DNA from: Guyanagaster necrorhizus
Taxonomy: Eukaryota > Basidiomycota > Agaricomycetes > Agaricales > Physalacriaceae
Reading direction: 5' to 3'
Length of the DNA stretch: 64,000 nucleotides
Assembly: GCF_019112545.1 (NCBI RefSeq)
Contig: NW_025064905.1
Coordinates: 248,784-312,783 of the forward strand
The notes below the pieces were generated by a model. The model was not told the origin of the DNA. It worked only from the letters and a program-made list of their open reading frames with translations, and ran no database searches. Made by a program: the position numbers and the translations under genes. Of this stretch, positions 48,279 to 60,159 are shown piece after piece. Numbering within the stretch: the stretch's first letter is position 1; every line of letters begins with the position of its first letter.

Positions 48279-51200
48279 TGTCGAGAATGAAGACTAACAT
48301 TTAACAGGTGTGCGATTCCACCGAAGATCAAAATGGCGTAGCAACAGAGATCGACCTCCGCTGCAAATCAAGGGGGGTCCTTCATACCCTTGGTGAGTCG
48401 AACAAAATTACAGTCGATGGATCGTACGATATCGGAGAAGACAAGAATAGGTGTTGTCCGTCAATCGAGCAACGCGAGGGGCCTCTTATTTCCATCAGGC
48501 AACCAGAATTTGTTTGGGGAGCCCAGCTTGAAATTACCGTACGAGGAAGATCAATCCACGTACTGGAATCAGACGGACATAATCCTTGAGTTTCTCAGAA
48601 AAGCGAAGGTCGCGAACAAATAGTTTGGGCATCTGAGTCTGGAAGCTGCTATAATTGTGACGATCATGATTGTGGAAATGAAACGCGCTTTGATCAGGAG
48701 AGATGTTGAAATTTCTTGATACCAACTGGAACCCGTCTAACGCGGCAATCCTACAAGGCATCTATCACTCCAGAGTACAAGGGGACACCCTTAAATGGAG
48801 AAGGAGGCACGGTAACCAGAATTACGACCCCGAGACCTATACAGTGTATCAGAGATCTTAACGATTTTTTCCATGGTTACGTACAGATTTAGCGCCCCAA
48901 GTGTTATCATTCAGATCTGAGATTGGGAGAGAGATTGACTGCAGGTCCGACTCCTACTGAAGAGTAGGTGCATGTTTTTTTATCATGGTGGAATATCTAG
49001 TCGATGCTGTAGTAGGCCACAACGAATAGACATATGAGTCTGACGACAGAAACAAGCGAAGCCGAAGTTTCAATCACGTCGCCCCACCTTGATGTCCAGT
49101 TTGTCGCAGCGATCGTTCGCGTCCTATCTGCAACGAAATGCCGTTATATAAACGCCCGAGAACTGGTTACTATTAGCCATCGTTGTCGGAACCAGGAGTA
49201 TCCTATGCTCCAGTATCAAGCAGGGCTATAGGATAATCAAAGATGATCGCTTTCTCCTATCAATGAAACCGTGATAGCTTGGGGGGGAAGTTGCGACTGT
49301 TGCGAACACTGAAAAACGTGATCGTGGTCCTGTATGTCCTTGATTGTCATGCTTCCCCTCCTTGGGTCCACTCGAACTGTATACTTCTTTGCAGACTTGG
49401 GACGTGTCTAATCCAAGACGTGGGGCAGTCAGACTAGTAAGTTGATCTTATTCTTTCCAAATCAGCAAGAAGTGATTGGCTGAGTATGGAATGCAAGTCA
49501 TGATCTTCCGAAAACATCGCCAGTCGTCTGGCTATTCTGGCTAGAGAAGAACGCGTACCCAATTTCACTGCTTCTAGACATTGTCAGCAGAAATTCTCGC
49601 CTGTACTTGTTGGCGAATGATAAGTGTCTCGATGTAGGCTGAAGCACATTCCGTAGCGCGCGAGATCAGGGCCTCCTCTTCGACAGACATGGGTTAGCTA
49701 GGGACGAGGAGGAACATACTCTGGCGTGTTCTTCTGTTAACCAATCTTTCAACGGGATGGACCTTGATGCGGTGCTTATGACCCGAAATGATGGTTTGGT
49801 CAAGACTAACTCACGAAACGATCTAGTGCAAGGCTAGTGAATGAAAGCGAAAAGACGCACAAAATATCCTTATCCCTTCTTGAGAGGCTGCAGAGACGAG
49901 CCTTTTCCCTTCCCAAAGCCCGATTTCTCGATCCTGAAGCAGCCTTGACAATGACCCTGCGGTTGACCCCAGAACATCAAGACCAGAAAAGTGTGCCATT
50001 CTTCATTTCCATGCTGCCTCTATGATATGACTTAGACAAGATAAGTTGGAGAATGTCGACAAGAACAACGGAAGGTATTATTCAGACTCTCAAGCCGTCG
50101 CTCCCCTACTGTATTTTTCTTCGCATTTCCAATTCACGACGTCCGAGCTCCTTGTACGTCAGTATCGCCTTCATCTCGTATCCAAGTATCTGCCATTAAG
50201 CAGGGTCGATATCGACGTCACGTTGAGGACTGAGCAGGTGGATAAGAAATATCTCCCATCAGTGCATGTGCCTGCATAGAACACATCAAGAGCCGTGACA
50301 TGGAGGTTTGGCGCTTCTGTTAGCAGATATTCCAACAAAGCTTTGGGACCTGCCGGTACGTTACAAACCACAGGTTGCAGACCGTCAAATGTAACATCTG
50401 CTATGCGGTGGCTCATCCTTTTGAGGGAGGCAAGACGTTAGTCTGATAGACCTTCAGACACCATCTATTGCGTTGACAGTATGATATCGCGGATCTTGTT
50501 GTATAGCGGGATGGTCCTGGACTGAATGGTGTTACTGAGACTAACCATGGCCCCTACAGGGTCCATGGGGGATAGCCAGGATACGGAGGGAGGGGTACTG
50601 CGATTGCGATAACTCTAAAGTTTTTATAGGGTGGTAGGAAGTTGGTGGCGGTATCCAAGAGGGAGGTTGTATAATGTGTGTACCATCTTCGAGGTTCCCG
50701 CGAAGATATCAGCACGTAAAGAGATATCAGATTAATGATGTCTACATTTTACGAATCAGACAGGGAATTAATCGTAATCAAAGAAGATAGAATAGTGGAC
50801 GCACAAGCATGGTTCCTCGCTCAGCCTAAGATCAAGAGCCTCCCGTGTTTGGCCGCGTTGACAGCTGGGCTAACCACGTACACCAAATTTCTTCTTTCCT
50901 TAATTTCTCTTCCCTGGAAAGTGTCAGAAGAGCTCACGCAACAGCAAGGACTCTCACCTGCTTCAATCCCGTCTCGTCGACGTCTCTATTCAGCGCGATG
51001 TCCTCGTATTCGGAATTGATAAGGCTGCTCGAAGGCGTTAGTACGAAAAGCGACGTCGCTGAGGATTGGTACCTTTGCAAGGGTAAATGCCAGTCGTCTA
51101 GCATAAGGACCGGACTACGACATCGAAACACATCCTGGCCTAACAGATACTTTTGCAGCATGAAATGGAGGTTATCGGCATTGGTAGGATCGCGAATATC

Positions 51201-51958
51201 CAACAAACTCTTCGACTTTTGGTAATCTTGACAGCAGCGATGCTGGGACCTCGTATTCCATAGTGCCAAGCTTCGACATCCCAATGGACTCTAGTAGAGA
51301 TGCTAGCCCATCTAGTAGTTGGTGTAACCGACGCCTAGGCGCCATTTCCGTGAAAAGGACGGAGTCCAAGTCTCGTAGCCACCTTGAGCAGTTCCGGGAT
51401 AATAGAGTCATGATATTCGTGGAATAAGCGCAATTTTGCTGATATATTGGAGGACCGAACCGTGAAATGTGATGAGATGATGAGATGAGACGGGCCGCAG
51501 CTGGTTGGCATACTTTCCAGTTGCTCAGTGCTTACGTAACTGAGATATATTTCTACAGAAAGGCAAGTGTCCATCGTAATCGACTATGTAGTCTCTCTTT
51601 CAGCTTTCATTATTTTCTAACTAACACAGCCACTAACACTCATGCCTTGTGTATTGCCACATTCAAAATACGTTCAAGTTGTTTGCTAGTGGAAGCGAAC
51701 TAAACTCCACAAGCAAATCATATTCGCAGTTCCTCTATTACCCTTCAGTGGGCCCCGTACTGTCTATCAGAGGTCACCGATGCCCATCGATACGCAAGCG
51801 GTCTTTACTGCAGAGGCTCTTCTCAGTATTGCTTGGGGGTCCTCGGGGGGTTTCTATATCCCTTCGGATGTCTTCATTGACTCAGAACCGTGTAACGACG
51901 ACATTTTTCGATCCACCTTTCATGGGCAACACCCTGAGAATGATCAAAAGCCCGGGCG
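48279..51958. other. Gene-poor region with possible gene remnants
   Basis: 3.7 kb with no intact gene. Minus-strand stretches at 50171-50416, 50934-51284 and 51172-51574 give helical leucine-rich peptides (SWLRDLDSVLF, LLDGLASLLESIGMSKL). They are like F-box/LRR fragments but broken by stops and frame changes. I read them as old remnants. Confidence 0.4.
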
Positions 51959-52674
51959 TCAGTTGTCCCAAGAGGAACTGTCGGTGCTGCTGAAGGAACT
52001 GGTAGGGCAAATGCTATGGATCAAGGTCAAGGGGTATGTACACCATTGCTCATTATCAGTGCGATTCAATATCATGCCGCTTGGCCTGGATGGACCAGCA
52101 ATTTGGATGAAAGAAATGATCGTTCGCAAATCTTGAAGTTGGGTTTGTGTACTTCGGAGTCTAATCTTCCGAGGTTTTCGTTCACCTCGGTAGGCATCGC
52201 ATTCGGCCGGAAGCATTTGTGGATCCCAACCATACGTCTGGAACAGAGGGCAGGATTCGTCATTAGTCCAGAAGGCTTCCCATTGAATGCAGGTCAATGT
52301 TTGCCCTGAATGATCCACCGGGAAGATGCTTACTCCTCGATAGATTAACCACCAATATCTTTTGTAGGTCTCATGGAAATGCCTTTCCAGTGCCGTGCTA
52401 TTTGTGGGCATTTCCACCAAGGGCAACAAAGGCAGTGCAAGAGCCTTGAGTACCGGTATGGGAAATCGGACATCTAAGAAACCAAGCTCGCTAATGTAAG
52501 TCAGAACACGCAATCCAGGACAGCAAATATCGCAGATAACATTTGAAAGGTCCGCTAGTGCGTCATATGCTTGGTTGTTCTGTCCGCATTCAATGATGTG
52601 GCAGGCAATTGGCGACAGACATGCCGTGAAGGGGCAGCGGGCTACGTCTGGATTATACCGCTTTTCCGTTATGA
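51959..52674 (-). CDS. Uncharacterised protein, 5' end not resolved
   Basis: A continuous minus-strand frame from about 52674. It has ordered sequence: RYNPDVARCPFTACLSPIAC, HIIECGQNNQAYDALADLSN, VLKALALPLLPLVEMP, TYKRYWWLIYRGVSIF and TYGWDPQMLP. Paired cysteines near the start are notable. A possible first exon starts at the ATG at 52809 with a TATA-like TTTATAAG just upstream, but the splice phase to the main exon does not work. The gene may be broken at its 5' end. The last 28 codons to 51959 may be intron read-through. No family is recognised. A diverged inverted copy of its 3' part lies at 53083-53300. Confidence 0.5.
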
Positions 52675-53082
52675 TACCTGTGCCTGAAGAGAGTGGTGAA
52701 TTATCTTACATCCCTGGGGTGCTTTAAAGACATATGATTAGCACCTCTTGTTATTATATGCCAGAATTTGAACTCACATTGCCCTTATTCTCAGTGGTCG
52801 ATTGCATATGAAGATTTGTTAGATTTGTGGTGGGCGGCGAGCCCTTATAAAAATGTAAACATTGGACATATTGAGAGATTTGGTAACATACCATCAGGTT
52901 CTGATAGTTTCAAACAATGTTTATGTTATAGTTAATACAAAACTGAAGTTAACCATTCGACGATTCCATATCAGAAAAGAGATCTAAGTACTTAACCTAG
53001 TAACCAAAAGTAGGTGCGATAGTACAGAATTAAGATGGTATGAAAGAAGTGATATATGCAGGCCAGGGACATGATGTCTTTA

Positions 53083-53300
53083 CTCACATATGGTTGGGAT
53101 CCACAAATGCTTCCGACCAAACGTAACACCGACAGAAGCGAACGGAAATCTAGGAAGATCATGCAGTACGCTACTCAAGCCCAGATTCAAGATTTACGAA
53201 CGATTGTCTCTTTCTTCCGTTCTTTTGGCACTACCAGGTATTTCACTCTTATACGAGATGTAACGGATAAGCTGCCACCTCGGAAGAGAAAGATAGTGGA
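53083..53300 (+). pseudogene. Inverted, diverged copy of the 3' part of the 51959-52674 gene
   Basis: On the plus strand the frame reads TYGWDPQMLPTKRNTDRSER, then RKSRKIMQYATQAQIQDLRTIVSFF. This matches TYGWDPQMLPAECDAYRGER and QLQDLRTIISFI of the minus-strand gene about 1 kb to the left. The DNA agrees over roughly 130 bp, for example tatggttgggatccacaaat in both. Only this segment is present, so it is a fragment. Confidence 0.65.
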
Positions 53301-53650
53301 GTAGGAAGGGAGCAGGAAGTGTGCATGTTCACCTTGGCACAATGGTGATGATGATGAATGCGACGACACGGAGACTCATGACGAAGACTCATTTGTTATT
53401 CAAAGATAAAAAAAACATAGTGGTACACCGGCGGCATAACATACTGACGAAAAAAGCGACGCATAACAGTGTGCATATTTACCATCGAACTTTATCTGCG
53501 CGGTGCTTGACGAAGTCACGAGAGGGAAGTCACGGGTCGGGATATAGCCGACCATCCTGCCATTGCATTTGCTATAGGTGTTGGAACTGACCAGTCTTGC
53601 AGCAAGGCCTTCTCTACTTTGGAAGGAAACGCGGACCATCGTCATACATC

Positions 53651-56600
53651 TCATCCCGCTGGTCCCCATAGCGAAGGGGCCATGTACGCCTGCCTAGGGT
53701 CCAGCGACATATGTCGCGAGTGTAATGGGTGGGTAGGACTCGCGGGATAATACATGGCAGCAACATCAGCACCGTCCGGCGGGTAGAGCTCGTGAGTTCC
53801 AGCGAACGATGGCTGCTCCATAGGTGGTGCGTACCCACTCACATAGTGCTGGGCCAGATTGGGACTCGGACTTGGCATTCGCATAGATCCTATGTTGACC
53901 GACAGATTTCGTTGGTGGTTCATAAAAAGGGATTGTGATTGAGGAGCAAAAGAAGCCGATGAAATGGATCCAGGAATGTGTGTTTGCGGACTCTGCATGG
54001 AAGATGACAACGGCGGAGGCCAACTTGTCTGCGGGGCGGACGGTGGTGTTTCGTATAGCTGGGAATGTGAAACGAGAGGACTGGGGTTTTTATGGCCTGG
54101 GCGCTGGAGGGACGGTTCGTCCTGAACAGCCGACCAGATAGATCGGGGTTGATTAGGTTCAGGACCAAACAGAAGAGGCGGCCTCGATTCAGAGATACTG
54201 CGAGATGCGGTACGAGGCGCACCCATGAAGTTGTGGAGCAGATCTTGGGCGGTAATAGGTGGGGGAGCTGTTGCCTTGGGTGTGATCAGGGGTGACTTAC
54301 TCTTCAGAGGCGAGACGGGTGGGGGTGCGATGGGGCTCAACGGCTTGATGGGCTTGATGGGTGTAGGACGCGAGACTGGAGATATCTTGGGAGGCGTCGG
54401 CCTGTGAAACGGTTAGAACAGTGCAACGTAGAAAGGAGAGAACAAATACCTAGGATAAAGCACCATTTCTTCGTCCTCGTCTTCCTCGTCCTGTTCTGAA
54501 GCATTCAAGTGCTCAAATGCAGCACGGACAATATCGTCATTTGTGTCACTAGTGGCCTCAGTCATGACCTCGTCCTCCTTGCTCTCAGAGTGTAAAGGTA
54601 CAAAGTGGTCCACTGGTGCATCAATATCGCTCGTCGACAGAACAGGATCAGGATCAGAAGTCTTCAAATTGATGTCTGCAGCGTGCAGGGGCGAACCCTA
54701 AATGGTGTCAACATAACGTCCGGGGTGTATAAGAGCACTTACCTCTTCGGCTGCGAGAAACTGTGCATCCATGAGAAGGTCGCTAATTCTCATCAACTGC
54801 TCAACGTTAGGGTGCACTTGCTCTTCCGCCTCTGCCTGGCGCTTGGTAACGACCATCTTCAAAGGCAAGAATCCCAGCAGTTCAACATCTTCTTCCAAGC
54901 CAAACTTCAACGAAGGTAAACGATCCACAGGGAACGCTCGCGAAAGCGCACTAATGAATTTCGCGAAGGTAGACCAAAACTCAGTGATCTCACTGGCATC
55001 ATCACGGGATTCTTTGTCCTTCTCGAGAACGTAAGGATAATTAGCGCGTAGCCATTTGCTCGCCATTCTTAAGGCTGGAAGAGTACGGCGGAAATTCGCG
55101 GTTATGCGCTGAGCGAGATCAGTTTGCTCAACATCATCCGGTAGAGGCACCTTCAGCTCTTCTATCCCAACCTCAAGCAAGGCCCGGTGAAGCAATAGAA
55201 TATGATAGAGAATTCTGACTTCAATGGCCGTGGGGGATATCAAAGTCGGCGAGTCTACCGTCCTACGGGTTGCCACCGGCGAATCACGAAACATTCGATG
55301 TTTCCATAAAGCGCCATGGCCAGTCACAAAGATTTTGAGAATGAGATCTTCAGGTAGGTGACGTCCAGCAACGAGTTCGTTTAGCTCGATGGAGATCTCC
55401 TTAGAAAGTTTCCTTGTCAAAGAGTCCATCCTGTAAGCAAAAAAATCAGACGCATTTTTTCGAACGGGATACTTTGAAAACATACTTTTGTAAACCGAGA
55501 CGCCACAGAGCATGCAGGACTACGACCTTCTCCTTGAATGCGGTCACGACTATGACCATGGGAACGTGAGACGGATCGATAGGAGGACCAGTGTCTTTCT
55601 TCTTCTTAGAGCGGACCTTCCATTGTTCCAGCGCCTTAGTCAACAAGGTGCCCATGTTCTCAGCTGCTGTGTCGTAGGGCTGGCGAACACAGAGAGCACG
55701 ATAATAATGAGCCAAAGACTCAAAAGGGTCCTTCTGGTAAGAGGCGAGGATGGCTAGCTGATGCGATGCATTGCCGTCGTCAGGAACTAGCAGACGTGCC
55801 TGCTCGTAGGAATGCTGTGCTTTCGAATAATTCCTAGGTCTGGGAAGAGCCTCTCCACCCAGCGCGCCACCTCTCCTGTTCCGTCCTCGTCTAGGGAAAT
55901 CGTCATGGCCTATTTTGCCCCTGCCTCCACCCTCATTATACTGCTCACGGTATCTGGCAATATCACCCAAGCAAACAAGTGCTTTGTTGAGGATAGACAG
56001 ACGGCTCTCACGCTGCTCAGGCGTCGTGGGTGCGACAGACTCGAGGGGATCCGTTCTAGGAAACTGGAAATGGTTGCGGCCGTTGGGAGGAGCAGCGTCG
56101 TTATCAGCTGTTCCGGTGGCAGGAATAATTTCTAAAGCGACAAGCGCCGGTTTGGCTTCATCGAGTTGGAAGGATCGTTGATGCCTGGTAACTACTTGGG
56201 TCCAGAACTTTTCTTCCTCGGCAAGGAACTGGCGAAAGCGCTGGACAAGTTTCCGGTATTCTACGGGTCCGTGACCGTGTTGGTGAAGCTGCTGGGGCTG
56301 ATTCTGTAATATGCGATCAAGGGCTGCGATGCGCTGCTTATAAACGGATATGATGGCGTAGGAGGTCTGCATCCAGAGATGGTTCTCTACATCCTGAGAT
56401 TCCTGTGCATAGGGATGAAGGAGGAGAAGATTCAGATAACAGCGTCGAAGGCTGTCCTAGATATTTAACGACAATACAAGTCTGAACAACGAGCAACTCA
56501 CTTCTTCCGTTGGAAATCTGTCTCCTTATCGAACGGTTCCTTATTTTTCAGCAACTCCTTTAAAGTTTGGTGTATACCTTTCGCCTCTCTGCAACGCAAA

Positions 56601-56662
56601 TAAGTAGAGAATTGAAGTATGATAACTTGAACATACTTGAGTGTAGATTGTGGATCCGACAT
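53651..56662 (-). CDS. EST1/SMG7-like protein (nonsense-mediated decay or telomere factor)
   Basis: A 921-aa protein in six exons: 56662-56637, 56588-56502, 56451-55486, 55430-54743, 54697-54450 and 54401-53651. The N-terminal part has the EST1 14-3-3-like/TPR layout: KEAKGIHQTLKELLKNKEPF, YRKLVQRFRQFLAEEEKFW, NKALVCLGDIARYREQY, and ARLLVPDDGNASHQLAILAS followed by PFESLAHYYRALCVRQPYDT. The last is the most conserved stretch in SMG5/6/7 proteins. A helical DNA/RNA-binding region follows to about 590, then an acidic segment (EQDEEDEDEE). The tail of about 250 residues is Pro/Ser-rich. There is no PIN nuclease domain, so it resembles SMG7/Ebs1 more than SMG6. Confidence 0.9.
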
Positions 56663-56854
56663 AGTAACTTTTGACATCCTCAGTTACTGAATACGCATTG
56701 TTGTATGAGTAGTCTCCAGGTGGATCAGACGAACTTGAACGTGAATTTCGGGCGCCACAGATGACGGAGGTTGCGGTCAACGGTGCGGTTTCTTTACCTT
56801 TGTTTGTCCGCATCTTGAATGATGTCAAATGAAACAAGTTTGAAACTGATGTCG

Positions 56855-58256
56855 AATAACAGCTCCACTATGAGACATTCATGTTCTTTAGCTAGGTGGT
56901 ATATCTAGGCTGACTCAAAATGGTCACTAACCTAGTCAAAGGCTGGGTAGCCCTCACATCTGACATGCTGGTATTGCCCACAAGTTAGGATTAAGGTAGG
57001 GCTAATAATTCCCAGTCCTGTTAATAACATGTCATTTAACATTGGGTCATGAGAGGGTATTTGTTCACTAGGTTATTAACAGTTAATAGACATTTTGTGA
57101 AATAATGTGAATAACATGTGAAAAACAGACTTTCTAATGAGTTAATAACAAAAGGCTGGTGAGAAAATCAAGAACAGATTAAATATTGTCTCAATCAGTC
57201 TCATCCATGTCTCTCTTGAGTCCCTCAATGTTGCTAGCAAGCCTTGATGGTGTTGGTGATCAACAAATGCTGCAAAGACTGATGCAGCACTCTTCCTCAG
57301 ACATGAAGCATCAAGTTCAAGTGTGTCTGAAGTGTCCTCAATATTAATGTCAATTACTACATCCTCCTCTTCATCATCAGAGTCAATCATATCCACAAGT
57401 CACACAGTTTCTGACACCTGTCCTGATGTGTTTGGTCTCACTGGAATTGTTCTGATTTGATTCAGGTCATTTTGCATGTCATGGAACTTGATACTCAGCT
57501 GGGCCTTTGATTTTCTGCCTTTCTTCTGTGAAAATTCATCAATAAATACAGCAGTTAAAACTTATTTAATGGATGCCATACCATTGTCTGACTTGTATCA
57601 TGTTGATGAGGGTGCTCACTTTCTGGTTGCTCCACAGTGGAGAGTTGAATCATGTCTTGTGGAGTGCAAGCAGATGGCATAGTCCTGGCAAACCATTTGA
57701 TATTTATTCACATTATTCACATTTATTCACTAGGTGCATTGGGGTGCTCAGTTAATAACAATATTAACAAACTGATGTTAATTAATATCCATTTTTTATA
57801 ACTCTATCTTAGTTGGGATATCTGAACATTGGATAATCTTCATTACCCTTTCTCATAGACAAATCTAGTGCATACTCCTTTTTTTACAGTTGTTTACATG
57901 CAGGTTGACAGTCTGGTGGTTTTGTGAATGATGAAAGGAGCATTGGACTTTGTTGTAAACTGAAGAATTGGGACTTGCAATGCATGGAAGCCACTCTGAG
58001 ATTCCAGAAATAGCCTTAACTGCTATATAGTTGAGGGGCACCCATAAACTCCAGACTCCCAAGTCCACAAAAATGTTGCTTATGATGAAGTTCAAATTGA
58101 TTTTTCCAAGAAGCATGTTTACTGTCAAGCTGGATGCAAATGGCTGCAAGATTATGGTCCAACAACAGATGCAAAAACATTCATAGAACAGCACCTACAT
58201 GACATGCAGCTATGCTGCTACTTCTAGTATGATAGGCCTGTTTCTGTTCATGCCAT
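56855..58256. other. 1.4-kb block with no CpG, AT-rich; probable methylation-decayed insertion
   Basis: From the CG at 56853-56854 to the CG at 58257-58258 there is not one CG dinucleotide, while TG and CA are common. Flanking sequence has CG every 15-25 bp. The block is also rich in gttaataac motifs (for example near 57003, 57081, 57140 and 57751). Weak coding traces remain: an acidic minus-strand piece SDDEEEDVVIDINIEDTSD (57142-57396) and a plus-strand piece with YDEVQIDFSKKHVYCQAGCK (about 58080-58140). I could not see terminal repeats or a target-site duplication. Confidence 0.7.
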
Positions 58257-59441
58257 CGTGGGTCATCATGAGTTATAATATTCCTGTATCTTTTACATTC
58301 TTTAAACCATGGTCAATTAATCTTCTCATCCCTGAGAAATTTCGGCTGTTTTGTGCAGGATCTATATTAGTTCAAATGGTTTTTACCCCATATCGATATG
58401 ACAGGCAATCCCGAATGGTTATATGCAAGTAATAGCCCATTCTCTGAAATATTCCGCTGTATGCGTCGGCTGCCGGGGTCCTAATATCCTTTGACTACTC
58501 TATGACGCGAGACGAGTGTTCAAATGTTCATGTCACGTAAACTTGCAAATCTTCCGACAAGATATATTAACGGGGTCGCAGTTTACCAGTACCGTGTCGG
58601 TTCTTCCTGCAAAGTGCGGTGATTGACAAACCAAATTCACAGATGCCATTGCCTCTCCCACACTTCGGTGCCCCAATCACTCCGAACACAAACAACAGGA
58701 GATTATATTCCACCGGAGAGCACCAGATTTTCTGAGGTGAAACTTTCTAGGTCCCTGTCGCGGGACCTGTATCAATTTAATGAAGATTACGGCGAAGCTG
58801 AACGACGTGTAAACCTACCAGACGTCGTCCGGACTTGTGATATGCCCAACGTCGGTCTTGGATCCAGCTCCACTTCCTTCACGAAGGCTATACGATACGA
58901 CCTTGGCTTCGAGGCTGATTAAAGCGCGACTTGAACATGATATCTATATATCACCACGGGCCTTGCGCAGACGGTCTCGTATCCTGTTCAAGACCGGCAC
59001 GAGATGGAGATATGAATCGAGGACCCCGAGTTTTTCTTTCGCAGCATCTCGCTCTTGTTTATCCCCATCAAGTCTGCATATCCGAGTGTTTCAAGCTGAT
59101 ACGGGGAATGCTAAACGAGCACATGTTCCCGTAAGTACGCGTCATCAAAATATCGAACCCCTGGCAACTCATTTCGGGCATTCAGGAAAAGAGAGACCTC
59201 GACGCTCGGCAGCCATGAGTTCGAAAGCCTGTATTAGAAAGACATCCCTGTTGACTTTTCTGTTCAGAACATGGTGGTAGTAGAGACCAACGTTCTTTTG
59301 GTTTTCTGGTTGATCGTTGTCGAGTAACTGTACAAGATATTTATAGTCTTGCCCACATGTAATAATCGGGGACAACTTGCAAAAGAAAACCAAAAGGATA
59401 TCTAAAAAGAAGATGGTATGCACATTGATAACCCGGTCAAT
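58257..59441. other. Intergenic, unclear
   Basis: A plus-strand frame at 58623-58922 and a possible small frame at 58642 (MPLPLPHFGAPITPNTNNRR) have no partner exons I can support. Downstream sequence of the SUZ gene lies at the right edge. Confidence 0.4.
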
Positions 59442-60031
59442 TTATCCATCATCCGTTCGCGTCAAAGTTGGAGCCTGAGACTGACTGGTATTACCATTAC
59501 GCTGTGTGAATCCCTTCTCTTCCTCCGGCCCTCTTGGATTCCGGACCACCGCTGACGACGACGACGACGACAATGGCTCACCATTCCCAAAGATTCTCTC
59601 CCGCGCGGCCTGGTACCTCGCCTCTCTCTCACTGAAAGACTCTGTGCTAGGCACAGACGAGACTGAGCTGTTCGTGGAGTTTGTGGGGCGTTTTAGGATG
59701 CGCATGACGGGTTGGAAGGCGGCTGCTGGGGGAGTGGGTGTTGAGCTCGAGACGACAGTGGGCATAGGGGCGGCGAGCTTGGTGTTGCTAGCCATGGAGG
59801 TCAGAGCTAGTGCATAGATGAGGAGAACACGACGCACGCATCGTTCCATAATCTCTGATTCGCCTCCTCAGTGGGAACCTGATCCTCGTCGTCGTCGTCC
59901 TCCCAGTCGTCCTTTACTGGCGCTGGGGCCTCCCTCTGGTAATGAGTACGACGAGCTCATGGCCGGGAGATGTAGGAGCTTACCGAAGTTGAAGCTGAAG
60001 GTGTGTCCCAATCGTCTGTGGTGGATGTCAT
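59442..60031 (-). CDS. SUZ-domain protein (SUZRD1-like)
   Basis: A 163-aa protein in three exons: 60031-59984, 59935-59838 and 59787-59442. It opens with an acidic, Trp-containing region (DDWDTPSAST, KDDWEDDDDEDQVP, NQRLWNDA). It then has RILKRP and the SUZ core FSEREARYQAARERIFG, ending RNPRGPEEEKGFTQRN. SUZ domains bind RNA and occur in small proteins of unknown role that affect mRNA fate. It starts 128 bp downstream of the BAH-PHD stop on the same strand. Confidence 0.88.
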
Positions 60032-60159
60032 GAAGGACAAACTTTGTCAATCAGACAGCGATCAAGCCTCGGATGACAGGTGGATGCCCCCAATATATAT
60101 ACAGCCCATAAAAAATACAACATCTAGCAAGATAGCAGGTGTACAGATACTTCAAAAAA

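Noticed and set aside
36847..60031. A functional cluster of RNA-decay genes (DHH1, EST1/SMG7-like, SUZ protein, with METTL16 further left)
   Set aside because: They are separated by unrelated genes and such proximity is expected by chance in a compact genome.
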